Positions 29,917-40,440 of a stretch of DNA of 64,000 nucleotides are shown here, piece after piece. Numbering within the stretch: position 1 is the first letter of the stretch; the number at the start of each line of letters is the position of its first letter. The position numbers and the translations under genes are program-made. The notes beneath the pieces were generated by a model. The model made no database searches, had not been told where the DNA came from, and saw only the letters and a program-made list of their open reading frames with translations. Origin of the DNA: Escherichia sp. MOD1-EC7003 (GTDB lineage Bacteria; Pseudomonadota; Gammaproteobacteria; Enterobacterales; Enterobacteriaceae); the NCBI RefSeq assembly GCF_002965065.1, contig NZ_PTRE01000092.1, positions 1 through 64,000 of the forward strand, written 5' to 3'.

Positions 29917-30414
29917 ATGAAAACATCCCGTCTCCCTATCGCCATCCAACAGGCCGTTATGCGTCGCCTGCGGGAAAAACTCGCCCAGGCCAACCTGAAG
30001 CTGGGGCGTAACTACCCGGAGCCAAAACTCTCTTACACCCAGCGCGGAACCTCAGCCGGAACAGCCTGGCTGGAAAGCGATGAAATTCGCCTCAATCCCG
30101 TTTTGCTGTTGGAAAACAGCGGAGCCTTTATTGAAGAAGTGGTGCCGCACGAACTGGCACATTTGCTGGTATGGAAAAATTTTGGCCGCGTAGCGCCACA
30201 TGGCAAAGAGTGGAAGTGGATGATGGAAAGTGTGCTGGGCGTTCCCGCCCGTCGTACGCATCAGTTTGAACTGCAATCCGTGCGTCGCAACACCTTTCCC
30301 TACCGCTGTAAGTGCCAGGAACATCAGCTTACCGTACGCCGCCATAATCGCGTAGTTCGTGGTGAAGCCGTCTATCGCTGTGTTCACTGCGGTGAACAAC
30401 TGGTCGCGAAATGA
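29917..30414 (+). CDS. sprT: SprT-family zinc protein
   Basis: A 165-residue SprT-like protein with the metalloprotease motif HELAHLL (HExxH) near 78 and a C-terminal zinc ribbon (CKCQ and CVHCG). Related eukaryotic Spartan cleaves DNA-protein crosslinks; the bacterial role is less clear. The ATG at 29917 is chosen over the longer frame to 29863, whose extra 18 codons cover the galP hairpin. Confidence 0.93.
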   Translation: MKTSRLPIAIQQAVMRRLREKLAQANLKLGRNYPEPKLSYTQRGTSAGTAWLESDEIRLNPVLLLENSGAFIEEVVPHELAHLLVWKNFGRVAPHGKEWKWMMESVLGVPARRTHQFELQSVRRNTFPYRCKCQEHQLTVRRHNRVVRGEAVYRCVHCGEQLVAK

Positions 30415-30508
30415 CCATCTGAACTATCAGGAACTTTCCTGATCTGGCTGATTGCATACCAAAACAACTTTCGCTACGTTGCTGGCTCGTTTTAACACGG
30501 AGTAAGTG

Positions 30509-31216
30509 ATGTACCGTTATTTGTCTATTGCTGCGGTGGTACTGAGCGCAGCATTTTCCGGCCCGACGTTGGCCGAAGGTATCAATAGTTTTTCTCAGGC
30601 GAAAGCCGCGGCGGTAAAAGTCCACGCTGACGCGCCCGGTACGTTTTATTGCGGATGTAAGATTAACTGGCAGGGTAAAAAAGGCGTTGTCGATTTGCAA
30701 TCGTGCGGCTATCAGGTGCGCAAAAATGAAAACCGCGCCAGCCGCGTAGAGTGGGAACACGTTGTTCCCGCCTGGCAGTTCGGTCACCAGCGCCAGTGCT
30801 GGCAAGACGGTGGACGTAAAAACTGCGCCAAAGATCCGGTCTATCGCAAGATGGAAAGCGATATGCATAACCTGCAACCGTCAGTTGGCGAGGTGAATGG
30901 CGATCGCGGCAACTTTATGTACAGCCAGTGGAATGGCGGCGAAGGCCAGTACGGTCAATGTGCCATGAAGGTCGATTTCAAAGAAAAAGCTGCCGAACCA
31001 CCAGCGCGTGCACGCGGTGCCATTGCGCGTACCTACTTCTATATGCGTGACCAATACAACCTGACACTCTCTCGCCAGCAAACGCAGCTGTTCAACGCGT
31101 GGGACAAGATGTATCCGGTTACTGACTGGGAGTGCAAGCGTGATGAACGCATCGCAAAGGTGCAGGGCAATCACAATCCGTATGTGCAACGCGCTTGCCA
31201 GGCGCGAAAGAGCTAA
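30509..31216 (+). CDS. endA: periplasmic DNA-specific endonuclease I
   Basis: Secreted nuclease of 235 residues with a Sec signal peptide cut after ALA-type site (TLAEG). The beta-beta-alpha metal nuclease motif includes RVEWEHVVP with the catalytic histidine, and cysteines for periplasmic disulphides are present. ATG at 30509 follows an in-frame GTG; GGAGTAAGTG supplies the ribosome site. Confidence 0.97.
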   Translation: MYRYLSIAAVVLSAAFSGPTLAEGINSFSQAKAAAVKVHADAPGTFYCGCKINWQGKKGVVDLQSCGYQVRKNENRASRVEWEHVVPAWQFGHQRQCWQDGGRKNCAKDPVYRKMESDMHNLQPSVGEVNGDRGNFMYSQWNGGEGQYGQCAMKVDFKEKAAEPPARARGAIARTYFYMRDQYNLTLSRQQTQLFNAWDKMYPVTDWECKRDERIAKVQGNHNPYVQRACQARKS

Positions 31217-31295
31217 CCTACACTAGCGGGATTCTTTTTGTTAACCCCTACCCCGCGCGAACAACCGCGTGGGGAAACGACGCGGATTTTTAACT

Positions 31296-32027
31296 ATGCG
31301 TATCCCCCGCATTTATCATCCTGAACCACTGACCAGCCATTCTCACATCGCGCTTTGCGAAGATGCCGCCAACCATATCGGACGGGTACTGCGCATGGGG
31401 CCGGGACAGGCGTTGCAATTGTTTGACGGCAGTAACCAGGTCTTTGACGCCGAAATTACCAGCGCCAGCAAAAAAAGCGTGGAAGTGAAGGTGCTGGAAG
31501 GCCAGCTCGACGATCGCGAATCTCCGCTGCATATTCACCTCGGTCAGGTGATGTCGCGTGGTGAAAAAATGGAATTTACGATCCAGAAATCGATCGAACT
31601 CGGTGTAAGCCTCATTACGCCACTTTTTTCTGAACGCTGCGGCGTTAAACTGGATAGTGAACGTCTGAACAAGAAGCTCCAGCAGTGGCAGAAGATTGCA
31701 ATTGCTGCCTGTGAGCAGTGTGGTCGTAACCGGGTGCCGGAAATCCGTCCAGCGATGGATCTGGAAGCCTGGTGTGCAGAACAGGATGAAGGACTGAAAC
31801 TGAATCTTCACCCGCGCGCCAGTAACAGCATCAACACGTTGCCGTTACCGGTTGAACGCGTCCGCCTGCTGATTGGCCCGGAAGGTGGTTTATCGGCAGA
31901 TGAAATTGCCATGACTGCCCGCTATCAATTTACTGATATCCTGTTGGGACCTCGCGTTTTGCGTACAGAGACAACTGCGCTCACCGCCATTACCGCGCTA
32001 CAGGTGCGATTTGGCGATTTGGGCTAA
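31296..32027 (+). CDS. rsmE: 16S rRNA m3U1498 methyltransferase
   Basis: SPOUT-class methyltransferase of 243 residues. An N-terminal PUA-like domain (about 1-70) precedes the knotted SAM-binding domain with [10 protein letters not shown] near 195 and [12 protein letters not shown] near 217-228, both hallmarks of RsmE. The start is the ATG at 31296; the nine-codon extension is rejected. A GC-rich inverted repeat (31251-31275) lies in the leader. It is followed 12 bases later by gshB. Confidence 0.96.
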   Translation: MRIPRIYHPEPLTSHSHIALCEDAANHIGRVLRMGPGQALQLFDGSNQVFDAEITSASKKSVEVKVLEGQLDDRESPLHIHLGQVMSRGEKMEFTIQKSIELGVSLITPLFSERCGVKLDSERLNKKLQQWQKIAIAACEQCGRNRVPEIRPAMDLEAWCAEQDEGLKLNLHPRASNSINTLPLPVERVRLLIGPEGGLSADEIAMTARYQFTDILLGPRVLRTETTALTAITALQVRFGDLG

Positions 32028-32039
32028 CGGAGAAGAATA

Positions 32040-32990
32040 ATGATCAAGCTCGGCATCGTGATGGACCCCATCGCAAACATCAACATCAAGAAAGATTCCA
32101 GTTTCGCTATGTTGCTGGAGGCACAGCGTCGTGGTTACGAACTTCACTATATGGAGATGGGCGATCTGTATCTGATCAATGGCGAAGCCCGCGCCCATAC
32201 CCGCACGCTGAATGTGAAGCAGAACTACGAAGAGTGGTTTTCGTTCGTCGGTGAACAGGATCTGCCGCTGGCCGATCTCGATGTGATCCTGATGCGTAAA
32301 GACCCGCCGTTTGATACCGAGTTTATCTACGCAACCTATATTCTGGAGCGTGCCGAAGAGAAAGGGACGCTGATCGTTAACAAGCCACAGAGCCTACGCG
32401 ACTGTAACGAGAAACTGTTTACCGCCTGGTTTTCTGACTTAACGCCAGAAACACTGGTCACTCGCAATAAAGCGCAACTGAAAGCGTTCTGGGAGAAACA
32501 CAGCGACATCATTCTTAAGCCGCTGGACGGCATGGGCGGCGCGTCGATTTTCCGCGTGAAAGAAGGTGATCCAAACCTCGGCGTGATTGCCGAAACCCTG
32601 ACAGAGCACGGCACTCGCTACTGCATGGCGCAAAATTATCTGCCAGCCATTAAAGATGGCGACAAACGCGTGCTGGTGGTGGATGGCGAGCCGGTGCCGT
32701 ATTGCCTTGCGCGTATTCCGCAGGGGGGCGAAACTCGTGGCAATCTGGCTGCCGGTGGTCGCGGTGAACCTCGTCCGCTGACGGAAAGTGACTGGAGAAT
32801 CGCCCGTCAGATCGGGCCGACGCTGAAAGAAAAAGGGCTGATTTTTGTTGGTCTGGATATCATTGGCGACCGTTTGACAGAAATTAACGTCACCAGCCCA
32901 ACCTGTATTCGTGAGATTGAAGCAGAGTTTCCGGTGTCGATCACCGGAATGTTAATGGATGCCATCGAAGCACGTTTACAGCAGCAGTAA
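32040..32990 (+). CDS. gshB: glutathione synthetase
   Basis: ATP-grasp ligase joining gamma-glutamylcysteine and glycine to form glutathione. 316 residues. The LKPLDGMGGASIFRV segment holds ATP-binding residues, and LIFVGLDIIGDRLTEINVTSP carries the metal ligands. The start has GGAGAAGAATA upstream. Short spacing from rsmE suggests co-transcription. Confidence 0.98.
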   Translation: MIKLGIVMDPIANINIKKDSSFAMLLEAQRRGYELHYMEMGDLYLINGEARAHTRTLNVKQNYEEWFSFVGEQDLPLADLDVILMRKDPPFDTEFIYATYILERAEEKGTLIVNKPQSLRDCNEKLFTAWFSDLTPETLVTRNKAQLKAFWEKHSDIILKPLDGMGGASIFRVKEGDPNLGVIAETLTEHGTRYCMAQNYLPAIKDGDKRVLVVDGEPVPYCLARIPQGGETRGNLAAGGRGEPRPLTESDWRIARQIGPTLKEKGLIFVGLDIIGDRLTEINVTSPTCIREIEAEFPVSITGMLMDAIEARLQQQ

Positions 32991-33098
32991 CCCACCTTAG
33001 CGAGAAGGATCTCTTTGAGACTCTGAGTGACAGCGCCCTTCTTTCCACGCATACTGGGCGCTGTTGCTTTTTTGAACCAGGAAACAGAACCTCTGACA

Positions 33099-33662
33099 AT
33101 GAATTTACAGCATCACTTTCTTATTGCCATGCCTGCTCTCCAGGATCCGATTTTCCGTCGTTCCGTGGTCTACATTTGCGAACATAATACCAATGGTGCA
33201 ATGGGGATCATCGTCAACAAGCCGCTGGAAAATCTCAAAATTGAAGGGATTCTGGAAAAGCTGAAGATCACGCCGGAGCCGCGTGATGAATCAATCCGTC
33301 TGGATAAACCGGTTATGCTCGGTGGCCCGCTGGCTGAAGATCGCGGGTTTATTTTGCATACTCCACCTTCCAATTTTGCTTCCAGCATTCGCATTTCAGA
33401 CAACACGGTGATGACCACTTCCCGCGATGTGCTGGAAACGCTCGGCACCGATAAACAACCGTCTGACGTATTGGTGGCACTGGGCTATGCCTCCTGGGAG
33501 AAAGGCCAACTGGAACAAGAAATTCTCGATAACGCGTGGCTAACCGCTCCGGCAGATCTGAATATTCTGTTCAAAACGCCGATTGCCGACCGCTGGCGCG
33601 ATGCGGCAAAACTGATCGGTGTTGATATTATCACCATGCCTGGCGTTGCGGGGCATGCCTGA
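33099..33662 (+). CDS. yqgE: UPF0301 protein YqgE
   Basis: A 187-residue AlgH/YqgE-family protein of unknown biochemical role. [10 protein letters not shown] near 38 and [15 protein letters not shown] near 72 are family motifs. The start is the ATG at 33099; the longer frame is not supported. Its TGA overlaps the ruvX ATG by one base, so the pair is translationally coupled. Confidence 0.95.
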   Translation: MNLQHHFLIAMPALQDPIFRRSVVYICEHNTNGAMGIIVNKPLENLKIEGILEKLKITPEPRDESIRLDKPVMLGGPLAEDRGFILHTPPSNFASSIRISDNTVMTTSRDVLETLGTDKQPSDVLVALGYASWEKGQLEQEILDNAWLTAPADLNILFKTPIADRWRDAAKLIGVDIITMPGVAGHA

Positions 33663-34078
33663 TGAGTGGAACCTTACTCGCCTTCGATTTCGGCACTAAA
33701 AGCATTGGCGTCGCGGTCGGCCAACGTATTACCGGCACCGCTCGCCCTTTGCCTGCAATTAAAGCACAGGACGGTACGCCGGACTGGAACCTTGTCGAGC
33801 GTTTACTGAAAGAATGGCAGCCGGACGAAATCATCGTCGGTTTGCCACTGAATATGGATGGCACCGAGCAACCGTTGACTGCCAGGGCGCGCAAATTCGC
33901 CAACCGTATTCATGGCCGTTTTGGTGTGGAAGTAAAGCTACATGACGAGCGTCTTAGCACCGTGGAAGCGCGTTCCGGTCTGTTTGAACAAGGCGGCTAT
34001 CGGGCGCTAAACAAAGGCAAAGTCGACTCTGCCTCTGCGGTTATCATTCTCGAAAGTTATTTCGAGCAGGGATATTAA
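33662..34078 (+). CDS. ruvX: Holliday junction resolvase-like protein YqgF/RuvX
   Basis: RNase H-fold protein of 138 residues, implicated in 16S rRNA 5' maturation and proposed as a junction resolvase. Catalytic acidic residues are in [11 protein letters not shown] (Asp9 region), HDERLST and the C-terminal DSASA. It is coupled to yqgE. Confidence 0.96.
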   Translation: MSGTLLAFDFGTKSIGVAVGQRITGTARPLPAIKAQDGTPDWNLVERLLKEWQPDEIIVGLPLNMDGTEQPLTARARKFANRIHGRFGVEVKLHDERLSTVEARSGLFEQGGYRALNKGKVDSASAVIILESYFEQGY

Positions 34079-34117
34079 AGCGATTTAAAAGCCTGGTGGA
34101 TAGCCGTTACCGCCATC

Positions 34118-34260
34118 TTGCCGGATGCGGCGTGAACGCCTTATCCAGCACACATCTGGCAGCGGCTGTAGGTCTGATAAGACGTGTTAGCGTCGCATCA
34201 GACATTTATTGCCGGATGCTGCGTTTGTAGGCCTGATAAGCGTAGCGCATCAGGCATATT
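34118..34260. repeat. REP cluster between ruvX and yggR
   Basis: Three or four REP-like palindromes in alternating orientation, beginning GCCGGATGCGGCGTGAACGCC partly and ending GCGTAGCGCATCAGGC. It separates convergent ruvX and yggR and fills the gap; no gene is seen. Confidence 0.85.
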
Positions 34261-34286
34261 TACGATGTTAATCAACCACTTTATCC

Positions 34287-35267
34287 TCACAAGCGCCCTT
34301 CTTTCATCCGCTGCTGATAACTCTGCTGAAACGTTAACATCCCCACCTGCTGCCCGGTTTGAATAACATGTGGTAACTGGTGGGTTTTCCCTTCGCGAAT
34401 CAAATTCCCCACCGCGGGCGTGTTAATCAGCAATTCAAACAGCGCCACGCGTCCTTCCTGTTTATCCACTTCCAGCTTTTGTGACAACACTGCCCGTAAA
34501 CTACCCGCCAGTTGATTACGTACGGGATCTTTTTCCTGCGCCGGAAATGAATCCACCAGCCGCTCAACAGCCTGTGCTGCACCGCGTGTATGTAAGGTCG
34601 CCAGCACCAGATGTCCGGTTTCTGCCGCCGTCAGCGCCAGACGGATTGTCTCACTGTCACGCAACTCCCCAAGCAAAATCACATCAGGATCCTCCCGCAA
34701 TGCGGCACGCAGTCCCGATGCGAACGTCATACAATGCAAACCAATCTCCCGCTGCTGAATCAAACATCGCTGGCTGGCATAGAGATATTCCACAGGATCT
34801 TCCAGCGTCAGAATATGCGCATCGGCATGTTGATTGAGATAGCCAACCATCGCCGCCAGCGTGGTAGATTTGCCGCTCCCCGTCGCCCCCGTCACCAGAA
34901 TCAGGCCATTCTCGCTCTTGAGTAATTCCGGCAATACCGGTGGTGCGCCAAGCTGTTCGAGCTGCGGGCAGTGCGAAGGTAACAGCCGTAACGCCAGAGA
35001 AATACCTTGCCGTTGTGCGAACGCACTGCCTCGCAATCGCTGGTTTTCCACCAGCGACACGGCAAAATCCAGCTGACCGTTCTCAAGCAACATCGCCCGC
35101 TGATCGTCATCCAGCCAATCCCGCAGTAGCTCTTCAACGTCCGGCGCATCAAACGGCGCAGCCTCCATTCTGCCGCGAATGCGCCATCGTGCGGGCCAGA
35201 CGCTGCACAGGTGTAGATCCGAGACATTATGCTTTACACTAAGAGCCACAATTTCTTCCATATTCAT
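34287..35267 (-). CDS. yggR: PilT-like ATPase YggR
   Basis: A 326-residue secretion/pilus ATPase of the GspE-PilT superfamily. Walker A is GATGSGKST near 127-135, followed by the Asp box, Walker B (DVILLGELRD) and a His box (LATLHTRGA). No pilus genes adjoin, so it may be an orphan retraction motor. The start at 35267 (MNMEEIVALSVKH) is preferred over a 25-codon extension that runs into the divergent yggS start. Confidence 0.93.
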   Translation of the reverse strand: MNMEEIVALSVKHNVSDLHLCSVWPARWRIRGRMEAAPFDAPDVEELLRDWLDDDQRAMLLENGQLDFAVSLVENQRLRGSAFAQRQGISLALRLLPSHCPQLEQLGAPPVLPELLKSENGLILVTGATGSGKSTTLAAMVGYLNQHADAHILTLEDPVEYLYASQRCLIQQREIGLHCMTFASGLRAALREDPDVILLGELRDSETIRLALTAAETGHLVLATLHTRGAAQAVERLVDSFPAQEKDPVRNQLAGSLRAVLSQKLEVDKQEGRVALFELLINTPAVGNLIREGKTHQLPHVIQTGQQVGMLTFQQSYQQRMKEGRL

Positions 35268-35284
35268 ACTAAGATCCTCGGAAA

Positions 35285-35989
35285 ATGAACGATATTGCGC
35301 ATAACCTGGCACAGGTCCGGGACAAAATCTCAGCGGCTGCAACGCGTTGCGGCCGTTCTCCAGAAGAAATTACGCTGCTTGCAGTCAGTAAAACAAAACC
35401 TGCGAGCGCCCTCGCAGAAGCCATTGATGCCGGGCAGCGTCAATTTGGTGAAAACTACGTTCAGGAAGGGGTAGATAAAATTCGCCACTTTCAGGAGCAG
35501 GGCGTAACAGGATTAGAATGGCATTTTATTGGCCCGTTGCAGTCTAATAAAAGCCGCCTGGTGGCAGAGCATTTCGACTGGTGTCATACCATCGATCGTT
35601 TACGCATCGCTACCCGCCTGAACGACCAGCGACCGGCAGAACTGCCCCCTCTTAACGTGCTGATTCAAATTAACATTAGTGATGAAAACAGTAAGTCCGG
35701 GATTCAACTGGCTGAACTGGACGAGCTGGCAGCTGCGGTCGCTGAACTACCGCGTTTACGTCTGCGCGGGCTGATGGCAATCCCGGCGCCTGAGTCAGAA
35801 TATGTAAGGCAGTTTGAAGTTGCACGCCAAATGGCTGTAGCATTTGCCGGACTGAAAACGCGCTACCCGCATATTGACACGCTCTCTCTGGGAATGTCAG
35901 ACGATATGGAAGCCGCCATTGCGGCAGGTAGCACGATGGTTCGTATCGGCACTGCAATTTTTGGTGCGCGTGATTACTCTAAAAAATAA
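35285..35989 (+). CDS. yggS: PLP homeostasis protein YggS
   Basis: A 234-residue protein of the PLPBP family, a single TIM-barrel domain resembling alanine racemase. The PLP lysine is in LLAVSKTKP near residue 36, and LSLGMSDDMEAAIAAGSTMVR near the C-terminus (quoted in part) binds the cofactor phosphate. It maintains free PLP and amino-acid balance. It heads the yggS-yggT-yggU-rdgB-hemW operon. Confidence 0.96.
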   Translation: MNDIAHNLAQVRDKISAAATRCGRSPEEITLLAVSKTKPASALAEAIDAGQRQFGENYVQEGVDKIRHFQEQGVTGLEWHFIGPLQSNKSRLVAEHFDWCHTIDRLRIATRLNDQRPAELPPLNVLIQINISDENSKSGIQLAELDELAAAVAELPRLRLRGLMAIPAPESEYVRQFEVARQMAVAFAGLKTRYPHIDTLSLGMSDDMEAAIAAGSTMVRIGTAIFGARDYSKK

Positions 35990-36006
35990 GGAATTAAAGG
36001 AACGCC

Positions 36007-36573
36007 ATGAATACGTTGACTTTCCTGCTTTCAACGGTCATTGAGCTGTATACCATGGTGCTGTTATTACGCATCTGGATGCAGTGGGCTCATTGTGATT
36101 TTTACAACCCCTTCTCACAGTTTGTGGTGAAGGTGACACAGCCAATTATCGGGCCGCTGCGCCGTGTTATTCCGGCAATGGGAGCAATTGATAGCGCCTC
36201 GCTGCTGGTTGCCTATATTCTCAGTTTTATCAAAGCCATCGTGCTGTTTAAAGTGGTCACTTTCCTGCCAATTATCTGGATTGCCGGTTTACTGATTCTA
36301 CTGAAAACCATCGGCTTGCTGATTTTCTGGGTCCTGCTGGTGATGGCGATTATGAGCTGGGTAAGCCAGGGTCGTAGCCCGATTGAATACGTGCTGATTC
36401 AACTTGCCGATCCGCTGCTGCGCCCGATTCGCCGCCTGCTACCGGCAATGGGTGGGATTGATTTCTCGCCAATGATCCTCGTTCTGCTGCTGTATGTCAT
36501 CAATATGGGTGTCGCAGAAGTATTACAGGCGACCGGAAACATGCTGCTGCCGGGACTGTGGATGGCGTTATGA
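36007..36573 (+). CDS. yggT: integral membrane protein YggT
   Basis: A 188-residue inner-membrane protein with two tandem YGGT repeats, each having a membrane span, a [22 protein letters not shown] loop and a second span. Its role is unproven; an osmotic or ion-related function has been suggested. It overlaps yggU by four bases. Confidence 0.93.
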
Positions 36574-36860
36574 GTGCCGTAACAGTTAACGATGACGGTC
36601 TGGTTTTACGGCTCTATATTCAGCCGAAAGCCAGCCGTGATTCAATTGTCGGTTTACATGGCGACGAAGTAAAAGTCGCCATTACCGCGCCGCCGGTTGA
36701 CGGCCAGGCCAACAGCCATCTGGTGAAATTTCTCGGTAAGCAATTCCGGGTAGCCAAAAGCCAGGTGGTAATTGAAAAAGGCGAACTTGGCCGCCACAAA
36801 CAAATTAAAATCATTAATCCGCAACAAATCCCGCCAGAAATCGCGGCGTTAATTAATTAG
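36570..36860 (+). CDS. yggU: UPF0235 protein YggU
   Basis: A 96-residue DUF167 protein with [12 protein letters not shown] and the conserved APPVDGQAN motif. No enzymatic function is known. The start is the ATG at 36570, overlapping the yggT stop as ATGA; an ATG 12 bases earlier lies inside yggT. Confidence 0.93.
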
Positions 36861-36867
36861 GTATCCT

Positions 36868-37461
36868 ATGCAAAAAGTTGTCCTCGCAACCGGCAATGCC
36901 GGTAAAGTGCGTGAGCTGGCGTCGCTGCTTAGCGACTTCGGTCTTGATATCGTGGCCCAAACAGACCTCGGCGTAGATTCCGCTGAAGAAACCGGCCTGA
37001 CCTTTATCGAAAACGCGATTTTGAAAGCGCGCCATGCGGCAAGAGTGACCGGTTTACCGGCGATTGCCGACGACTCTGGTCTGGCGGTAGATGTGCTTGG
37101 TGGCGCGCCAGGCATTTACTCCGCGCGTTATTCCGGTGAAGACGCGACCGATCAAAAGAATCTGCAAAAACTGCTGGAAACACTGAAAGACGTACCGGAC
37201 GACCAACGTCAGGCGCGTTTCCACTGCGTGCTGGTATATCTGCGTCACGCGGAAGATCCCACTCCGCTGGTGTGCCACGGCAGCTGGCCGGGCATGATTA
37301 CTCGTGAACCTGCGGGTACTGGTGGCTTTGGTTATGATCCAATTTTCTTCGTTCCTTCCGAAGGGAAAACCGCTGCCGAACTGACCCGCGAAGAAAAGAG
37401 CGCCATTTCCCACCGTGGTCAGGCATTGAAACTGCTGCTGGACGCTTTACGTAATGGTTAA
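36868..37461 (+). CDS. rdgB: dITP/XTP pyrophosphatase
   Basis: House-cleaning nucleotide pyrophosphatase of the Ham1 family, 197 residues, removing dITP and XTP to protect DNA. The [11 protein letters not shown]-terminal motif, DDSGLAVD near 70 and FGYDPIF near 150 are diagnostic. It overlaps hemW by eight bases. Confidence 0.97.
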   Translation: MQKVVLATGNAGKVRELASLLSDFGLDIVAQTDLGVDSAEETGLTFIENAILKARHAARVTGLPAIADDSGLAVDVLGGAPGIYSARYSGEDATDQKNLQKLLETLKDVPDDQRQARFHCVLVYLRHAEDPTPLVCHGSWPGMITREPAGTGGFGYDPIFFVPSEGKTAAELTREEKSAISHRGQALKLLLDALRNG

Positions 37462-38590
37462 ATTACCGCCGCTGAGTCTCTACATTCACATCCCGTGGTG
37501 CGTGCAGAAATGCCCGTACTGCGATTTCAACTCTCACGCGTTGAAAGGAGAAGTACCGCACGACGATTATGTTCAGCATCTGCTTAACGATCTGGACAAC
37601 GATGTGGCTTACGCCCAGGGCCGTGAAGTACAGACGATTTTTATTGGCGGTGGTACGCCGAGCCTCCTTTCTGGCCCAGCGATGCAAACACTGCTGGACG
37701 GCGTGCGTGCGCGTTTGCCGCTGGCAGCGGATGCAGAAATTACTATGGAAGCAAACCCTGGTACAGTTGAAGCCGATCGCTTTGTTAATTACCAGCGTGC
37801 TGGCGTGAACCGCATCTCTATTGGTGTGCAGAGTTTTAGCGAAGAAAAGCTGAAACGACTTGGGCGCATTCATGGCCCGCAAGAAGCGAAACGAGCGGCA
37901 AAGCTGGCGAGCGGTTTAGGGTTACGTAGCTTTAACCTTGATTTGATGCATGGGCTGCCGAATCAATCACTGGAAGAGGCGCTAGGCGATCTGCGCCAGG
38001 CCATTGAACTAAATCCACCGCATCTTTCCTGGTATCAACTGACCATCGAACCCAATACGCTGTTTGGTTCGCGCCCACCGGTGCTGCCGGACGACGATGC
38101 GTTGTGGGATATATTCGAACAGGGGCATCAGTTATTAACCGCAGCGGGTTATCAGCAATATGAAACTTCCGCTTACGCCAAGCCAGGTTATCAGTGCCAG
38201 CACAATCTCAACTACTGGCGATTTGGTGACTACATCGGTATTGGCTGCGGCGCGCACGGCAAAGTGACCTTCCCGGATGGGCGCATTCTGCGTACCACCA
38301 AAACGCGTCACCCGCGTGGTTTTATGCAAGGAAAGTATCTGGAAAGCCAGCGTGATGTAGAAGCCGCAGATAAGCCGTTTGAGTTCTTTATGAATCGCTT
38401 CCGTCTGCTGGAGGCCGCGCCACGCGTGGAGTTTAGCCAGTATACTGGCCTTTCTGAAGAAGTTATTCGCCCTCAATTAGACGAGGCGATCGCTCAGGGT
38501 TATCTCACTGAGTGTGCGGATTACTGGCAGATAACCGAGCATGGGAAGTTGTTTTTAAATTCGCTGCTGGAAGTATTCCTCGCTGAGTAA
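37454..38590 (+). CDS. hemW: radical-SAM heme chaperone HemW
   Basis: Radical SAM protein of 378 residues that binds heme and is thought to deliver it to respiratory enzymes. The motif is [10 protein letters not shown], with C16, C20 and C23 binding the 4Fe-4S cluster; the GGGTPSLL motif follows. It lacks the extra cysteine of true HemN, so it is HemW and not coproporphyrinogen oxidase. It is last in the yggS operon. Confidence 0.96.
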   Translation: MVKLPPLSLYIHIPWCVQKCPYCDFNSHALKGEVPHDDYVQHLLNDLDNDVAYAQGREVQTIFIGGGTPSLLSGPAMQTLLDGVRARLPLAADAEITMEANPGTVEADRFVNYQRAGVNRISIGVQSFSEEKLKRLGRIHGPQEAKRAAKLASGLGLRSFNLDLMHGLPNQSLEEALGDLRQAIELNPPHLSWYQLTIEPNTLFGSRPPVLPDDDALWDIFEQGHQLLTAAGYQQYETSAYAKPGYQCQHNLNYWRFGDYIGIGCGAHGKVTFPDGRILRTTKTRHPRGFMQGKYLESQRDVEAADKPFEFFMNRFRLLEAAPRVEFSQYTGLSEEVIRPQLDEAIAQGYLTECADYWQITEHGKLFLNSLLEVFLAE

Positions 38591-38592
38591 TC

Positions 38593-38619
38593 ATTAATGC
38601 GCCTGCGGGCGCATTAATC
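38593..38619 (+). terminator. hemW terminator
   Basis: Inverted repeat ATTAATGCGCC / GGCGCATTAAT with a short loop, three bases after the hemW stop, followed by a pyrimidine-rich CACTTCTTTT. Confidence 0.75.
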
Positions 38620-38810
38620 ACTTCTTTTATCCCCCGCGTTAATTTACTTCGGCAAAAATATATTTCCTTACTGAATAAATATCGATGACATTTATTATAT
38701 ATATTTAGTGAATATTTACTCATCATTTATTGATTATAAACATGTACAACCTGGCGCACAAAATTAATATTTAATTTCTGACTTTATTTCAAGTTGTGAT
38801 AAACATAGAC

Positions 38811-38844
38811 AAGTTGTCAGACAGGTTAACCAATTTGTCGCACA
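38811..38844. promoter_or_regulatory. possible regulator site upstream of the TRAP operon
   Basis: Two direct copies of TTGTCnnACA flank the palindrome GGTTAACC in the 315-base gap before dctP. This may be an operator for an unlinked regulator, or part of the promoter; the assignment is weak. The rest of the gap (38620-38890) is AT-rich with no gene. Confidence 0.3.
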
Positions 38845-38905
38845 AAGCACTGATAAGCACAATTAGATATCAACCAATTTCCATTCTTCAACAGGGAGTT
38901 TTTTT

Positions 38906-39892
38906 ATGAAAATGAGGTCATTTACCCGCTCATTAGTCTGCGCATCCTTGCTGGCTCTGGTTAGCACTGGCGTAAACGCCGCAGAAAAAGTGACGTTAAA
39001 GTTAGCACACAACCTGGAAAGAAGTCATGTTGTACATCAGAGTTTTGAAGAGCTGGCGAAAGAAGTAAAACAGCTGTCAAAAGGTAATATGGTGATCCGT
39101 ATTTATCCCAGCAGCCAGATGGGTAATGCGCGAGAAACTATGGAGTTGTTGCAAAATGGCGCACTGGATATGACCAAAGGTTCCGCCAGTGATCTGGAGT
39201 CTTTTGATAATATTTATGCTATCTATAATTTGCCGTTCTTATTTAAAGATCAGGCGCACTTCAACAAAGTTGTTTTTGGTGAAGTTGGTAAAGAAATTAT
39301 GGACTCAACAAAAAACAAAGGCTTTTTTGCTTTATCAGCTTATGTAGCGGGTACTCGCAGTTTCTATGCGAAAAAACCGATTACTAAGCCAGAAGACCTT
39401 AAAGGACTGAAAATTCGTGTTCAGCCAAGTCCGACCACCATCAAAATGATTGAACTGATGGGTGGTTCACCCACTCCAATTTCATTTGGCGAAGTTTATA
39501 CTGCGATGCAGCAAGGTGTAGTAGATGGCGCAGAAAATAACGTGCCTTCCTGGGTGCAGACTCGACATATCGAAATTGCCAAAGTCTTTTCTGAAGATGA
39601 ACATGCCTCAATTCCTGACTTTTTGGTTATCTCCACCAAAACATGGAATAAATTAACCCCAGAACAGCAACAAATCCTCGAAACAGCGGCGAAGAAATCC
39701 GAAGCTTATCAACAAAAATTGTGGGAAAAAATTGACGCTGACACACGTGCTCAGGCGAAAGCTATGGGGGGTGAAATTGTAAAAGTGGATAAAGCACCAT
39801 TCCGTAAAGCCGTGCAACCTCTGTTTGACGATTTCAAAAAAGATCCAAAACAAGCTGCTTTGTTAGAGAAATTCGACAACGCTGCTCAATAA
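38906..39892 (+). CDS. TRAP transporter solute-binding protein (DctP family)
   Basis: Periplasmic binding protein of 328 residues with a Sec signal peptide ending VNAAEK near 26. The LKIRVQPSP segment contains the conserved arginine that binds the substrate carboxylate, and FGEVYTAMQQGVVDGAENN is the family signature (quoted in part). The DGAENN followed by RHIEIAKVFS pattern is closest in my memory to binders of sugar acids/uronates, but a C4-dicarboxylate cannot be excluded. It is first of a three-gene operon not present in K-12 at this locus. TTCAACAGGGAG precedes the start. Confidence 0.9.
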   Translation: MKMRSFTRSLVCASLLALVSTGVNAAEKVTLKLAHNLERSHVVHQSFEELAKEVKQLSKGNMVIRIYPSSQMGNARETMELLQNGALDMTKGSASDLESFDNIYAIYNLPFLFKDQAHFNKVVFGEVGKEIMDSTKNKGFFALSAYVAGTRSFYAKKPITKPEDLKGLKIRVQPSPTTIKMIELMGGSPTPISFGEVYTAMQQGVVDGAENNVPSWVQTRHIEIAKVFSEDEHASIPDFLVISTKTWNKLTPEQQQILETAAKKSEAYQQKLWEKIDADTRAQAKAMGGEIVKVDKAPFRKAVQPLFDDFKKDPKQAALLEKFDNAAQ

Positions 39893-39936
39893 TATTCCGG
39901 GCCAGTCTCTGGCCCTGATTTTCCAGGATGCTTACA

Positions 39937-40440
39937 ATGATATTTAACCGCCTGAAACTTGCGGTAGACCGCGTCATTGCCGCGTTTTCTGTCGCCGTAA
40001 TGCTTGCTCTGGTTGTATGCGTAGTCTGGCAAGTATTTAGCCGCTACGTACTTAACCAGCCAAGTACATTAACCGATGAGCTGGCACGCTTTTTGATGAT
40101 CTGGGTAGGATTATTAGGTGCTGCATATACCGTCGGCGCGCAGCGACATCTCTCTATTGATTTATTTGCTCTCGCCCTGAATAAGCGCAAGCAATTACTT
40201 CTTAGTATAGTCATTAACATTCTCATTTTAGGTTTTGCCGGTTCGGTCATTGTGACTGGTGGCCTGAAATTAATTGATAAAACGCTGGCAACATCACAAG
40301 TATCTGCCGCGATGCAAATACCGATGGGATACGTATATATCATTCTGCCATTAAGTGGAGTGGTGATGATGTTTTATGCCTTGTGTTTTATTAATCAAAG
40401 CATTCAACAACTGAAACAATCTGCGCAGGAGGCCAGTTAA
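39937..40440 (+). CDS. TRAP transporter small membrane subunit (DctQ)
   Basis: A 167-residue four-span protein with the family motif WQVFSRYVLNQPSTLTDELAR near 30-48 (quoted in part). It bridges the binding protein and the large subunit. An upstream ATG at 39928 leaves no room for a ribosome site, whereas CCAGGA lies nine bases before 39937. The stop overlaps the next ATG by one base. Confidence 0.88.
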   Translation: MIFNRLKLAVDRVIAAFSVAVMLALVVCVVWQVFSRYVLNQPSTLTDELARFLMIWVGLLGAAYTVGAQRHLSIDLFALALNKRKQLLLSIVINILILGFAGSVIVTGGLKLIDKTLATSQVSAAMQIPMGYVYIILPLSGVVMMFYALCFINQSIQQLKQSAQEAS